Part shown: positions 9,167 to 20,324 of the stretch, in pieces
Numbering within the stretch: the stretch's first letter is position 1
Layout of the letters: every line of letters begins with the position of its first letter
Assembly (NCBI RefSeq): GCF_020509005.1
Contig: NC_063015.1
Location: 4,278,001 to 4,342,000, forward strand
Length of the DNA stretch: 64,000 nucleotides
Reading direction: 5' to 3'
Source of the DNA: Fulvia fulva
Lineage: Eukaryota > Ascomycota > Dothideomycetes > Mycosphaerellales > Mycosphaerellaceae
Notes under the pieces: model-generated
Seen by the model: only the letters and a program-made list of their open reading frames with translations
What the model was told of the DNA's origin: nothing
Databases searched by the model: none
Position numbers and translations under genes: made by a program

Positions 9167-9654
9167 GACCGAGCCGAGCGGAACTTTCGGGCACCCTCGA
9201 GATGTTCGTAGAGTCCATGAGGCGCGATGGAGAGTGTGACGTCCGGTTGATCGGGTGTGTACTGTGTTGTGAGCGACCAGGTGACGCATTGAAAAAAGGT
9301 TCAAGTTGATGTTGGATCCAGACCCACTCCGACGCTTGACCTCAACGGGTGCTCGTGCCGCTGCCTGAGAAGCCGAGACTGACTCTCTCCTTCCTCGCTG
9401 TACAATATCGTTCACGACGCGCCAAGTCAACAAAATATCTGAGCACGATGATTCCATGTAACGACAGAGACTCCTCCTGAGCTTTTGCTATCTCGCTAGT
9501 TCTTCATAAGCACAATCTTTTTAGCTTCGACCGGGCTCGATCGATTGCTTTCAGCCGCAGTAAGTACGTATGAAGTGTCTCTTTGCTCCTTCATCAACTT
9601 CTTCCTGTGTAGAACGATCACTCAAACTTGCAACCCGTCTTTCGAGCTGGAACC

Positions 9655-11992
9655 ATGCCACCAAACGGCCTCCTCCCAGGCGAGCACCCCAGCCGCATTG
9701 GCAATCGCGAATTCGACTTCGCACAACAGATGGAAGATGAGGTCAAGGCCCTCAACGGGCCAGCAGCAGACTACGATGTCATCATGGTCGATAATAGAGC
9801 CTCAAGCGCGAGAGACGCTGACGAGGGCTCGTTGCTCGTCAGACGCCCACCTCATGTTGTGCGACCTGCCAAGGATACTGGCGTTTTCTTTCAAAGAAAC
9901 GAGATAGCATCATCTTTGTTTGGCTTGTATGGATGTTTTGAACTATTGTAGCGAGTATCTAAGAGCGAAGGATGTCCCAGATGCTAACGAAGCACCAATT
10001 GAGGGCTTCAAGAAATCTACGAAGTGGTGGAAGAAAAGACCCGGCAGCAAGAGCAAGACCAACGGCGAGCAGAAGCCCGAGACCAAGCTCGTTAATAGTG
10101 CCATCCATCACCACACCGTGGCTTCTTTGATCGCTTTCGCCCAGATTGAAAAGTGCTATCTATGTCGAGAGCTTACGAAGAGTCTCCAAAGACGCTGTCC
10201 GCGAGCCTTCGAGGTTCAAAATCTCTCGAATTACCGCACTGAGATCTGTTGGAAGCAATGTTCCAAAGCTGACCAGGAGATCACGCTCTACTTTGTTCTT
10301 GCGCATCCGACTGCGAAGCGTGATGTCTGGAATCCAACGCACTACTATCGTGCCAAACTATGGCCGAAGCAGACCTTCGGGAAGCATTTCGACGATCCCA
10401 AGTCGAATTTGCCCGCATTGGAGTCCATCGGCAGTGGGTCAGAGAGGTCTGTTGCACTAGCGTTACAATGGTTGGCACGGTGTCGTGCCAATGTGGATGG
10501 GAAGCACACACAGTGCAAAGACCAGACCAAGAACTTCCGCCATCCTAACCGAGTTCTCGACGTCTTTACAACGTTGTCGACAAACAGACTCAAGCTCGTA
10601 TCACCCGTATCTGAAGTAGATCTGTTCTCTCGGGACAGAGACTTCATCACATTGAGCCACTGCTGGGGGACCTGGGGAGCAGAACACAGCCCAAAACTTA
10701 CATCTCAAAATATCAGAAGCAGATTCAGCATCGGACTTGACCTAGACAATACGCCAAAGACATTCCGACAAGCCCTCGAAATCGCCAACTGGTTCGGCGT
10801 CCGGTGGCTCTGGATCGACTGCCTCTGCATCATCCAAGACTCCCTGGAAGACTGGCTCCTCGAAGCAAGTCTCATGGCCGACAATTACAAGAATGCCCTT
10901 CTGAACATCTCAGCCGATGCATTTGATGACGCGCGCAAAGGCTGTTTTGTCGATAGAGATCCCTTGGACATCACGCCTATAGAGACTCATGCGTCAAACC
11001 TTGACCAGAGCTGGTATGTCATCCCGACAGACCACCACCTTTTCGACTGGATGGACAACGCACCCTCCTTCTCCCGCGCCTGGATTCACCGCGAGCGCCA
11101 ACTCTCCCGTAGGATTCTCCACTTCACAGGAAAGGAGATCGTATGGGAATGCTGTGGTACGGATAAAGCCGGATTTGCCAGTGAGATGTTCGCGAACGGC
11201 GCTCCCTTCACTCGAACATTCAACCGGGAGAATAAATTCCAGATATGTGATGTCCTGAACGAAGACATTGATCCTACCGATATCCACGCGACCTGGAACG
11301 ACGTATGTGAGAACTTGTCACGCAAACGACTCACAAAAGCGACCGATATGCCAATCGTACTCTCCAGCATCGCAGAGGAATTCGATGCAATCCCGCCCGC
11401 TGGAGAGGTAGAGTACGTAGGTGGCCTCTGGAAATCCGAGTTCCCTGAGTGTCTGCTCTGGGACTCATCAACACACTTCCGCAAGTCAGAAGAGTACATT
11501 GCGCCTTCATGGTCGTGGCTTTCTGTCGCTGCACCCGTGAAGCTGAATCATCGGGTGGTGCCGTTGCAGTGGTGGCAGGATGCTGTCGTAAGGGTTGAGG
11601 ATATCGAGCTGGAGTTGAAGTATCCTAATCAGCCATTTGGACGGTTGGCGAGTGGGGTCTTGACGATGGAGGGGCATCTAAGGCGGATTAGGTTGAGTTT
11701 CAAGGAAGGTGGAAAAGGTTCTTTCGACCTGAGCGTGTACGATGATCAGACTCTGCGACATATCGGGTCTTCTTGGGATGACTACATCGGCGACCTTTGC
11801 AGGATCAGTATGGACGACATGATTGACTCGATGGAATTCGACTACTTCTGCTTGTTCGTGACGATTCAGCAGTGGAAGGATGTCGATACATCAAGAAGCA
11901 TTGCGTGTCTGTTGCTCGAAGCTACAGAAGAAGGACACAACAATGGCGACACATATCGGCGCATCGGGACACTCGATCTAGAAGATCTATAG
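9655..11992 (+). CDS. Heterokaryon-incompatibility (HET) domain protein
   Basis: The HET core is clear: DFITLSHCWGTWG, then VRWLWIDCLCIIQDSLEDWL with EASLMADNYKNALLNISADA, and the downstream SRAWIHRERQLSRRILHFTG with EIVWEC. Such proteins act in non-self recognition and programmed cell death after hyphal fusion. The main frame spans 9920-11992. The preceding frame from ATG 9655 (MPPNGLLPGEHPSRIGNREF...) also looks coding. A 46-nt GT-AG intron at 9918-9963 would join them in frame into a 763-aa protein, but the donor (GTTTGG) is weak, so the 5' structure is tentative. The gene ends at TAG 11990-11992, after which the frame stays open. Confidence 0.85.
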
Positions 11993-12304
11993 GCTCTGAA
12001 GATGAGGTACCAGGTCGTCAAGCCTGAAGCAGACGATGAAGCCGGGTGGGAGCAGCTTCGAAGCAGCATACAGCAGGGCCAGGACGTAAGGATGCAAGCT
12101 TCTGACAACGACGAGGATGACGATGCTATGAACGATGAGCAGATCAAGGGTATGGGAGATCTAAGCATACATAACGACAACGAAGACGCAGAAGCAGAAT
12201 GCGAGGACATTCGGGGAGATCCTGCTCTTCTGTATCAATACGACAGGGGCGAAGATTTGTCGTGGCTGACGCAGCTCACGCCGCAGAGAACTAAGATCAC
12301 ATAA
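11993..12304 (+). other. In-frame acidic extension after the HET stop codon
   Basis: Directly after the HET TAG the same frame runs 103 more codons. It starts ALKMRYQVVKPEADDEAGWE and becomes very acidic (SDNDEDDDAMNDEQ...). It could be a former C-terminus cut off by a nonsense mutation, a separate small frame from ATG 12002, or chance. No domain recognised. Confidence 0.3.
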
Positions 12305-12406
12305 TAATCCGAACGTCTCTTGAGGGTTGATGATGTATCGAATCCATCAAATCCATCCTGGAGACCAGGACGACATGATTCCTTGCTCGGTCCAGTTTAC
12401 AGGAAC

Positions 12407-13780
12407 TCACGCGCGCAGATGGTATCGCGCTACCCAGGTCTCGATCATACCCAAGAGGATCTCTGCTCTGGCACATATTCCTTGTGCTATGCCGTGCCCG
12501 ACCTTAAACCCCGCGGGGGCTTCCGCAACCTGGTCACCGTGGCTCATAACCGTCATAAGCAGCCGTTGAAGGCGCTCGATCCTTCTGGCGACAATGGCGG
12601 ACATGCATAATGCCCATAGCTCCTTGGGCAAGGTCCATGTCCCGACCCGTAGGCAATTACGAGCATCCATGGAAGGCGGTATGCCTGTAGGATCGCAGCT
12701 GTTTGGATCGTGCTCCTTGGATGGCCCACTTGGCTCGGCGTTGTTGTGTTCAGAACGGCCCCGCGAGATGTTTGACGCTGTGGTGCTGGTCCCCAACAAC
12801 TCGAGTTCGCTTTTCAGTGCCACATACAGAGTCTCAATTATCCAACTGGCGACGATACAAATGCCCATTCCAGTCACTGAGGGCAGTTTCGAGCTTTCGC
12901 ACGCTGAGCAGTGCCGCATCATCTCTACGTTGTTTTGCAAGACCTGTTCCACAAACAACACCAGATCCAATGGGAGCAGCTTCGTTGTCTGAGATAGCTT
13001 AGGTTCTGTGACGATCAGGTAAAGCTTGTTCCACATGATATGACATTTGCATGTCTTGCCATGAGTCAAGCTGCCGCGACAAGTAATGCGATGTGAAGTT
13101 GTCACGCACGCAGAGCGGTCGTCTTGTAGTGGTGACTCAACCATACTATCGATTATGCTGCTGATTCTGGACTCATCGAGAAGACCTTGAAATCCCGATT
13201 CAAGCTCGCCAAGATCGTGGGAACGAGGGAGTGATGAGGAGAAGTCCTTGATTGTCGGGTAGCCATTACGATGAAAAGCGTCAAAGTTGACGTAGTCAGT
13301 CTCAAGCGCTGGGTTATAGGCTGGCACATCCGGAAAACTCAGGGAGTCTAGAAAGTCTAGCTCCACACCCTCTGTCCCTGCATTGGTAGCCTGTGAGCCA
13401 GAAAATAGTGACGCATCGCTCTCCAAGAAGTCTTGAAGCTGTTGGCCGCTGGTGATGGAGCATGTTGCGTCTGTAGTGACAGCCGACGGAGGTGGGTAGT
13501 TTGTTGGTCCCATACAGTCTTGCCTCGCTGCAGCAGGAACTGTCTGCTCACGGACGAACCTAGCTCTTTTCGCGGGCGGATGGTCTAGGAAGTCTGCACC
13601 ATTATCGCCATGTATTGATCTGTCATGGCGTGGACGACCAGATTGTCGAATAAAGCTATATGTACACGAGCGGTCTCGGCGACGACAGTTCACGCAGTTC
13701 GGCCGCTCGCTATCGCACCTGATCTTGAGATGAGCGCATTAATCGCAACAGTTCCGTAATCGATCGGTCACGGCAGCCAT
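12407..13780 (-). pseudogene. AflR-like Zn2Cys6 transcription factor, stop codon inside the zinc cluster
   Basis: The frame from ATG 13780 (MAAVTDRLRNCCD) hits TAA at 13741-13739, then continues uninterrupted to the stop at 12407. After the stop comes CAHLKIRCDSERPNCVNCRR followed by CTYSFIRQSGRPRH, the Zn2Cys6 binuclear cluster of AflR-type regulators. The stop sits between the first two metal-binding cysteines. The C-terminal half has the AflR-family pattern (TKLLPLDLVLFVEQVLQNN, RHCSACESS, a long helical region). As it stands the DNA-binding domain cannot be made in one piece. By position it would have been the pathway regulator for the adjacent cluster. A C-to-T change in a CAA codon would explain the stop; this is inference. 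Confidence 0.8.
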
Positions 13781-14594
13781 CAGAGGATATCTCGCACAGG
13801 GCTCGATGAGCAGCAACCAGGAGTCCGATGGAGGGGAAGACTTATGACTGGAAGGAGTCTTGGTGGTCCAGGATGTCAGATCAGTATCCATCAAAGCAAG
13901 CAGAAGTCCGAACTATGCAGCTAGAGCCATACGCTCGTGCTTCTTTCGTAAACCTGTTTTGGCCACTTCCAGGGCCATGCCGCCGGGTATGTCGGCAAGA
14001 AACCATTGGACGTTCTGCTCTTCCCACTGGAAGTACTGAACGTGGTACTGTCCTGCAGTATCGCAGTAGCAAGTTCTTCATTGGACCGTTGATGCAAAGC
14101 CTCACGTGCATGTCGGGCCGACGCAGGTCAGATCGTGAAGAAGCGTGACATCGTTAGCGTATGTATGGCTTCCCAATGCATCGGCCAGTGTTTGGATGGT
14201 ATGATGACAATGCCTCAAATAGGCATCTTCGTGCATTAAAGTTACAAGTACCTTTGACTGCCGCCCCGACATTATCAGCAGATCCGCTGCGATCCGGAAA
14301 CTCACTGTCGACTCTTCCCACTAGGCCATACGAGGACATTGCAGGAAGACGATGCACTCATGTGAATGACCCAATTATCTAGCTGCAGCAACGTAGATTG
14401 CGGGGCAGCAGCCACTTTGACGCTCCGCTATGGTCATGAATGATACCACCGACCCTTTCTTCATGCTTGACACGCACCACGCCGGCCAGGGTTTATCCTG
14501 ACCAGAGTGTGCGTACGCGTTGATCCGTGGCTGCAGTCTGGCTTTTGGAGCCAGTCGTGATGTCGACTCAACACTTTGAACCACCGGGGCGTCT
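13781..14594. other. Intergenic, no supported gene
   Basis: About 810 bp between the broken regulator and the second regulator fragment. Only short overlapping frames without recognisable domains were seen. Confidence 0.5.
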
Positions 14595-15128
14595 TCATCG
14601 CTGCTTTGGTGTGACAGCAGCGGTAGCAAGTGAGGAGTATGTGCTCTCCAAGATCCTGCTTACCCTCCTTTTGTGTAAGTCATAGGAGGATCTTGCCATT
14701 TGCTCGGAGGTCAGCGATCTCGTGAGGCATTGTTGAAGGTCTCGAAGATGCAATCCGGTCTGCGATAGTCCTTGTTTGATTATTGCGCCGGCGACCAGAT
14801 TACTCTCGTCGCTGCTGAGTTTCAGCCTCCCGAGAGTGACAGAGGGTGCAGTGCTGCATCCTGGAATTTCGTCCAATCCATGCTCCGCATGTCTTGGCCG
14901 TGCCACTTCGTATAGATTGAAGAGCCCCGCCAGACCATCTAAAAGCGTGGTCAAGACTTCGTCATCAAGAGAGCAGGTCTTGCAGTTCCGGATGCCGAGC
15001 TCGAGCTGACCGATTGTCTGGTGAAGCTGGAGGACCTCGTCCAGAGGCAGACCTATGTTACCAGTGGAGCGAGTCATGCTTTCAGAACGCTGCTTGCCAA
15101 CATCGTGGCACAGGCAGAGCGGTTCCAT
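14595..15128 (-). pseudogene. C-terminal fragment of a second AflR-like transcription factor
   Basis: A 177-codon frame from ATG 15128 begins MEPLCLCHDVGKQRSESMTR and has GLPLDEVLQLHQTIGQLELG, then CKTCSLDDEVLTTLLDGLAG and LFNLYEVARPRH. This is the helical 'LPLD-V-L...C..C...LL..L..L..LY' pattern of the C-terminal region of AflR-type regulators. No Zn2Cys6 cluster is found upstream on this strand before the NRPS gene. It is best seen as a truncated regulator copy between the first regulator and the NRPS-like gene. A divergent intact gene with a missed upstream exon is less likely. Confidence 0.45.
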
Positions 15129-15502
15129 GCCAAATCGATGCAGGGGTTGTTAGTCTCAAATAGTGTGGCGAAGACGTTCTGTGAAGAGAACGACTGATGT
15201 GCGATGTCAATTAGCGCAAACCGCGATTTCTGAAGGTATAGAATGATGGACAAGACTCTCATGATGAGCCCTGATATTTAGCATGCAAGCACACTATTCA
15301 TGTCCGTCTGCATGCAGAGAGCTGCAAGCTTAAGCTCTGTTTTGGGGTTCCAAGGTTGTACAGCTCAACAATGTGTCTGTGGTCGTCCCATACATGCAGG
15401 TCATCTTTCAGGGGTATCGAGCTCTGCCTACCAAGCGTGGCACAAGCAAGCAGCTCTAGCTTCCACCTTCACGCCAGAATATTACTTCTCCAGATAGTTC
15501 GA

Positions 15503-18500
15503 CTAGTCTCGATGGTCATTCGGAAGGGCTGAAATGCGCTCTGCCATTTCATGAATCTCCAAGAGGAACACATCCCGCACAGTCAGCCTAAGCCCACACT
15601 CTCGAGCACCTAGCACCACTTTCATCGCAGTGATGGAGTCTCCTCCGATGTCGAAGAAACGGTCATTCCTGCCAATCGTGGCAGGCTCAATACGAAGCGC
15701 ACTCGCCCATATGCGGCGGACGTCTTCTTCGCCGTTGGAAAGAGTCTTGCTTCCGGCGGTCATTGCATCTTCTCGCCTTCTCCTCCGTTGTACATTATCC
15801 TCTAGGGATTTCCGATCAATCTTACAATTCTTGTTGAGCGGAATCTTCTCCACGACTCGAATGACACTGGGTATCATGTAGGAGGGAAGCTTAATGCGCA
15901 GCAATTCGAGAAGTACTCTTTCAACCTTGTGATTGAGGCTCAGTGGAGTCGGTTGGGTGCAAAGCGTGCCAAGAGGCAATTGCTGACCAGCTGTCGATGG
16001 CAAGTGGAACATTGGTCGTACTCGGCCGGTGATCGGCGTGTCGTGATAGAAACTAGCCGTCAATGCTCCGGGTAGGGACGATTTCGCAATCCAAGTGACC
16101 TGCAGTTGGCGGCTTGCAGCCCTCGCTAGGTTGGCCAAATCGGGGACAGACAAGGAGGCACTGTCCTTTGTATCGTCGACACAGCCAGACAACTGTGTAA
16201 CGCCGCTCTGTACCTGTTGCAACCATTTCCTCCCCTCCACAATCCTGCTGTATGGAATGTTCGTGACAACGATGGGCTCAGACGCACGGCGCTCCTGCAA
16301 AGTGTTGGCGAGTCCTTGGTAACCCACCTTTTCTTGCCTAAAGTCGATCCACGCAGCTGCATCTGGCTGCTGAACCTGGAAGCGAGTATCCTCGCGCTTA
16401 AAGTGCACAATGGCAGTGTAGCAGCAAGGACCCAGGTAGTCCCGAGAACTGGGTTCGTCGGGAATAGCCTCGACATGCGCAACGTCGTTCGGCAATCTCT
16501 CTACCAGACTGGCGAAGAACAATGGATGCACAAGGAGCTCCGGAATCATCCAGACGAGTCTCAGCAATGCCTCGGAGATCATCAATGTCGAAGTGAGCAC
16601 TGTAATGCTGAGAGGCGGCTTCAACAAGCGACTCTTGCCACGCAAGAATGGACCGAATGTGGCCGAACACGATAGTCCTAACTTCTTTCAATGCCGAAGC
16701 TCCTCTTATAACGTTGAGAAGATAAGCTTGGCTGGGACAGTGATGGACAATCGAGCCCATTACGATAAGGCCAGGCGAGAGTGCAAGACATTGCGTATCT
16801 AAGTCTGTTGGAGCGGCCTTCAGCAATGTTATTCTATTCTCCACAGCCGGCAGCGAATCGATGATCTTTCCAACGAATTCCAGACTCCGGGCGTATGCGA
16901 TGTTCGGAAGTTGCACCGTTGGCATGCTGAAGAGAACGAATGGGCCACTGATTGATTTGTCGAATGACTGACTTTCTTCCAGCTCACTAGCAACGGGATC
17001 GATGGCGTGTTTTAGCCATTGCTCGAGCTGGCCGATTTCTTCGTTGCTCGCATTGCGGATGGAACACCAGCTTGCGAAAGTCTCCTTAGAAGCTGCGTGA
17101 TGAGTCTTTTCTGACGATGTTGAGCTAGTCGTCAATCGATTTTGCCAATTGCTTAGGGAAGACCATGCCTGGAAAGCATCACCACCGTGGTGTACAGTGA
17201 CGAACGCTGTGATCCATTCGCTGTCCACACTTGTATCCTTGTGCACCACAGCAACAGCATCGTTGATTTCAGGATGCTCTCGCAAGCAATCTTCAATTTC
17301 TCGTAACTCAACGCGTTGGCCTCTGACCTTGCTTTGTGTGTCTTTTCGACCAACAAATACCAAGCTGCCATCTTCTTGATACCGTGCCAAGTCTCCAGTC
17401 TTATGAAGGCGCCCGCGTCTTCCCCTACGGCCAGGTACAATACCTGATAGCCAGACCGGATCTTCAACAAATGACTCTGCCGTCCTTTCTGAATTCAGGA
17501 GATATCCAAGACCAACCAGTGGTCCCTCGAGCAAAATTTCGCCCACGTCGCCGATGGGCACCAAAACATGATGGTCCTGAGGATGAGCCAGCCACGTCAA
17601 AAGGCCAACGCCGCTTCCCAAGTGAGTTGCGTCCTTGGGTGTCCTGGCATCGTAATTGATCGTGCTTGTGGGTGTACACTCGCACGGTCCGTAGAAGCTC
17701 ATAACACGCACTGATACCCACCATGGGATCAAGTCTCGCGCTTGTAAAGCCTCGCCTCCGAGTATCAGAGTGTTGGCACCGGGGACGACAGCAGGAGACA
17801 AAAGCGCGGCAACGGAAGGAGTCAAATCCAATGTATTTGCACCCAACGCGTTGATGCTCTCAATGAGATTGTTCCGCCGGTCGTCTTCGCTGGGCACGCA
17901 GATACAACCACCAGCCGCTAGCGTGGTAAAGAAGATCCCGATAGATGCGTCAAAGCTGTAAGATGAGAAGTCGTAGAACCTCGTACCAGGTGTGAATCCC
18001 ATCGGCTGGTGCTGGTGCAGCAAAGCTGATGAGATGTTCCGGTGTGATATCATCGCACCTTTTGGCTCCCCAGTGCTGCCTGAAGTGAACGCGATGTACG
18101 CCACTGAAGCAGTGTCGGGCTGTAGCGGAATGCCGGTAGCATCAGAGGGCTGTTCGAATAGCCGCCATGATAGAACGATCGAGGTCGGTACCAGTCGTAA
18201 ACTCAGACAGCTCATGTCGACGGAAGAGACGATGACTCCGGCGTTGGTTTGCTTGACAATGGTTCGCAAGCGTTGTTCCGGCTGCTGTGGGTCCAGCAAC
18301 ACGAATCCAGCACCTGCCTTGAGCACACCGAGCATGGCAACCGCTGTCCACATGGACTTTTCGAAGCATAAAGGCACAATTGATAGAGGACCAGGACCGA
18401 ATCCAAGGCAGACCAATCGACGGGCGAGATCCGTCGCAAGCTCATTGAGCCTGGCATATGTCAAGGTGCCATCCCAGGCACAAATCGCAGGTCGATCAGG

Positions 18501-18611
18501 CTGCTCCACCGCGCGTTCCCGAAGGATATCGTGAACAAGTCTGTCCTCGCATGCCGGCACTGATGCATTCCACCGCCAGATCTGATCCAGATCGGCCGAG
18601 GTCGGCATCAT
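15503..18611 (-). pseudogene. NRPS-like A-(N-methyltransferase)-T enzyme with frameshift
   Basis: ATG 18611 opens directly on a linker (DLDQIWRWNASVP) and an adenylation domain: A3 FTSGSTGEPKGAMISH, SFDAS (A4), SFYGPCECT (A5), GYLLNSERTAESF (A6), KTGDLARYQEDGSLVFVGRK (A7/A8) and VRGQRVELREIEDCL. An N-methyltransferase region follows, inserted before A10 as usual (PGLIVMGSIVHHCPSQAYLL, then ELLVHPLFFASLVERLPNDV in the other frame). After it come A10 (KIPLNKNCKIDRKSLE) and a carrier domain (NDRFFDIGGDSITAMKVVLG). The reading frame shifts at about 16540-16552 with no GT-AG option. The methyltransferase lacks an E-x-G-x-G SAM loop. There is no condensation, reductase or thioesterase domain. The presumed role was to activate and N-methylate one amino acid. 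Confidence 0.85.
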
Positions 18612-18634
18612 GGAGTGCTCGCCAGAGTAAGGTA

Positions 18635-18650
18635 TGTACCATATGGTACA
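18635..18650. promoter_or_regulatory. 16-bp perfect palindrome upstream of the NRPS-like gene
   Basis: TGTACCATATGGTACA is a perfect palindrome 24 bp before the NRPS-like start codon (minus strand). It could bind a dimeric regulator; no match to a known motif is claimed. Confidence 0.3.
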
Positions 18651-19163
18651 AGGCAGTCTGGAGTAGAAGGGACGAGATAGATGACTGCACTCACTGACAT
18701 CACGGCATCGACAATATCAAGCATTTCAGACATGCTGCTGGTGGCTGTCCTTGACGTACATCTGCAGTCAGCGGCGTGTGGCAGAGTATGCGCTCCATGC
18801 GGCCGTCACGGGGCATTGTCAGGTTGCGGGCGGCGTGTAGAGGAGCTGCTCTGTACGTAGTGTGCTGTGCCGGGTCATTTTTGCACATGAACGGAGGGTT
18901 TTGGTGAGGTTGTAATCTCAGGGAAGGACATGGACATGGGAGCGTGGGGAGCCCTCGGAGGAGTCGGAGTCGGAGCTCCCCCAGGGTGGTCCCGTCCCGA
19001 GGATCTCGGCTAGACTAACGGAAGAGCGGAAGAACGGAAGAACGGGAACGTCGGCAAATTAGGGCCGACCTTGTTCAGTGTGGTATGAGGTGCATGTAAC
19101 TTTTGTATATACTGTATGCACCTCATGTATCCATGCTCGCAACAGCTACATCACCACCGACCT
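18651..19163. other. NRPS-amidinotransferase intergenic region
   Basis: About 510 bp with short GGAAGAAC-type and GAGTCG repeats near 18955-19045. No open frame with a recognisable domain. It probably holds the NRPS promoter and the amidinotransferase terminator. Confidence 0.4.
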
Positions 19164-20324
19164 TCATGCCTCGACAGCCGGTGCCTCATCTACGCGAGAC
19201 CTCACCAGATCAACCGTCGCACAATGGAACGACCCTCCAATACTGTTCACATGGGTGAACGGCACCAGGATTGGCTTGAAGCCCAGAGTCGTGAGCCATG
19301 ATGCGAACTCCGTCTCGTTCGCCTCGATCAGTACCCGCTCCTCGTCAAGACTGAGTGCGTTGAGCATCAGCCATGGGGTACACATGTACAAAGGTGGCTG
19401 GGTGGGCTGGCGTGCTTTTGGCACCATGGGGCAAGCCAGCAGTTCCCAGTCATGGAACACTTCGTGCCGTCGCAGCTCGTGCTCGGAGATGCGTTCTGGA
19501 TGATACACCATCAGGCCTCGACGTAAGGGCAACAAGGTCGCATCTATATGCATGGCGTGCTCGTCTGTCGTCTTGAGAATCTCGACCGAATATCCTGCCG
19601 GCACAACGGCTCGCAGATAGTCGACACCTCTGCGGTTGGTAACATGGCTCAGCTGCCCGATAATGACCTTGCCGAATCGCATAAAGTCGGCTGCATCGAA
19701 GGCTGGCCTGGAGTTGTTGATCGACCACCGAGAAGCGCCGACTCCGGTGCCACTATCTGTGCCACTGTCCAGCGTGCCACTGTACAACGTGTCCTGGCCA
19801 GTGATCAATGGTGCACGACAGATCGTGGCGCCGGAATCTCCCATGCTGAGCTGGGATAGGATCCCCGAATATCCCAAAGTAATCTCATGACGACGGCAAC
19901 GCCACGCAAACGGAGCCTCTATCAGGGCTGATCCCACACTCATGAGGCCGTCTCGAGGCATTGACCCGGTATAGCCCTGCGCCTTGAGCCAGTTGACTTT
20001 CTCTGGCCGATAAACGCGGATTCCTTCGTTCTGCAAGATGCTCGCTAGGTTGTCCAGCTCCTCTTGGGCTCGGGCGAGTATGGCAGGCGGGAACGGATTC
20101 GAGGGCCTGAACTCCCTCACGTATTTCGAAGGCATAGTTGCTGCCATCATATGCAGAGGTTCAGATGGAAATGCAGAGTCTTCTGCCCTACCCACGATGA
20201 CCGATCGAAGAGGCGACCATTCATCCTCTGCGAAGACAAGAAGTGGTTGTGGTGTCGCCATACTCAAAATGCGAAGTCTGGAACAAGATCGTGTGAACGC
20301 AATTGGACGCTGGCGTAATGACAT
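19164..20324 (-). CDS. AGAT-type amidinotransferase (glycine/inosamine amidinotransferase family)
   Basis: Intact single-exon 386-aa protein. It follows the AGAT fold motif by motif: EWSPLRSVIVGRAEDSAFPS, YTGSMPRDGLMSVGSALIEA then PFAWR, FDAADFMRFGKVIIGQLSHV (catalytic Asp), EHAMHIDATLLPL (catalytic His) and NSIGGSFHCATVDLVRS (catalytic Cys, residue 368). Family members move the amidino group of arginine onto an amine through a Cys-amidino intermediate: glycine in AGAT, aminocyclitols in StrB. The substrate here is unknown. ATG 20324 gives an Arg-rich leader (MSLRQRPIAFTRSCSRLRIL), possibly mitochondrial; ATG 20261 gives the core only. Its place between an N-methylating NRPS-like gene and a P450 suggests a guanidine-bearing metabolite. 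Confidence 0.88.
   Translation of the reverse strand: MSLRQRPIAFTRSCSRLRILSMATPQPLLVFAEDEWSPLRSVIVGRAEDSAFPSEPLHMMAATMPSKYVREFRPSNPFPPAILARAQEELDNLASILQNEGIRVYRPEKVNWLKAQGYTGSMPRDGLMSVGSALIEAPFAWRCRRHEITLGYSGILSQLSMGDSGATICRAPLITGQDTLYSGTLDSGTDSGTGVGASRWSINNSRPAFDAADFMRFGKVIIGQLSHVTNRRGVDYLRAVVPAGYSVEILKTTDEHAMHIDATLLPLRRGLMVYHPERISEHELRRHEVFHDWELLACPMVPKARQPTQPPLYMCTPWLMLNALSLDEERVLIEANETEFASWLTTLGFKPILVPFTHVNSIGGSFHCATVDLVRSRVDEAPAVEA

Noticed and set aside
9927..10003. Attractive 77-nt intron (GTATGG...GCTAAC...GAG) in the HET gene 5' region
   Set aside because: Splice signals are good but the join does not keep reading frame; the 46-nt alternative does.
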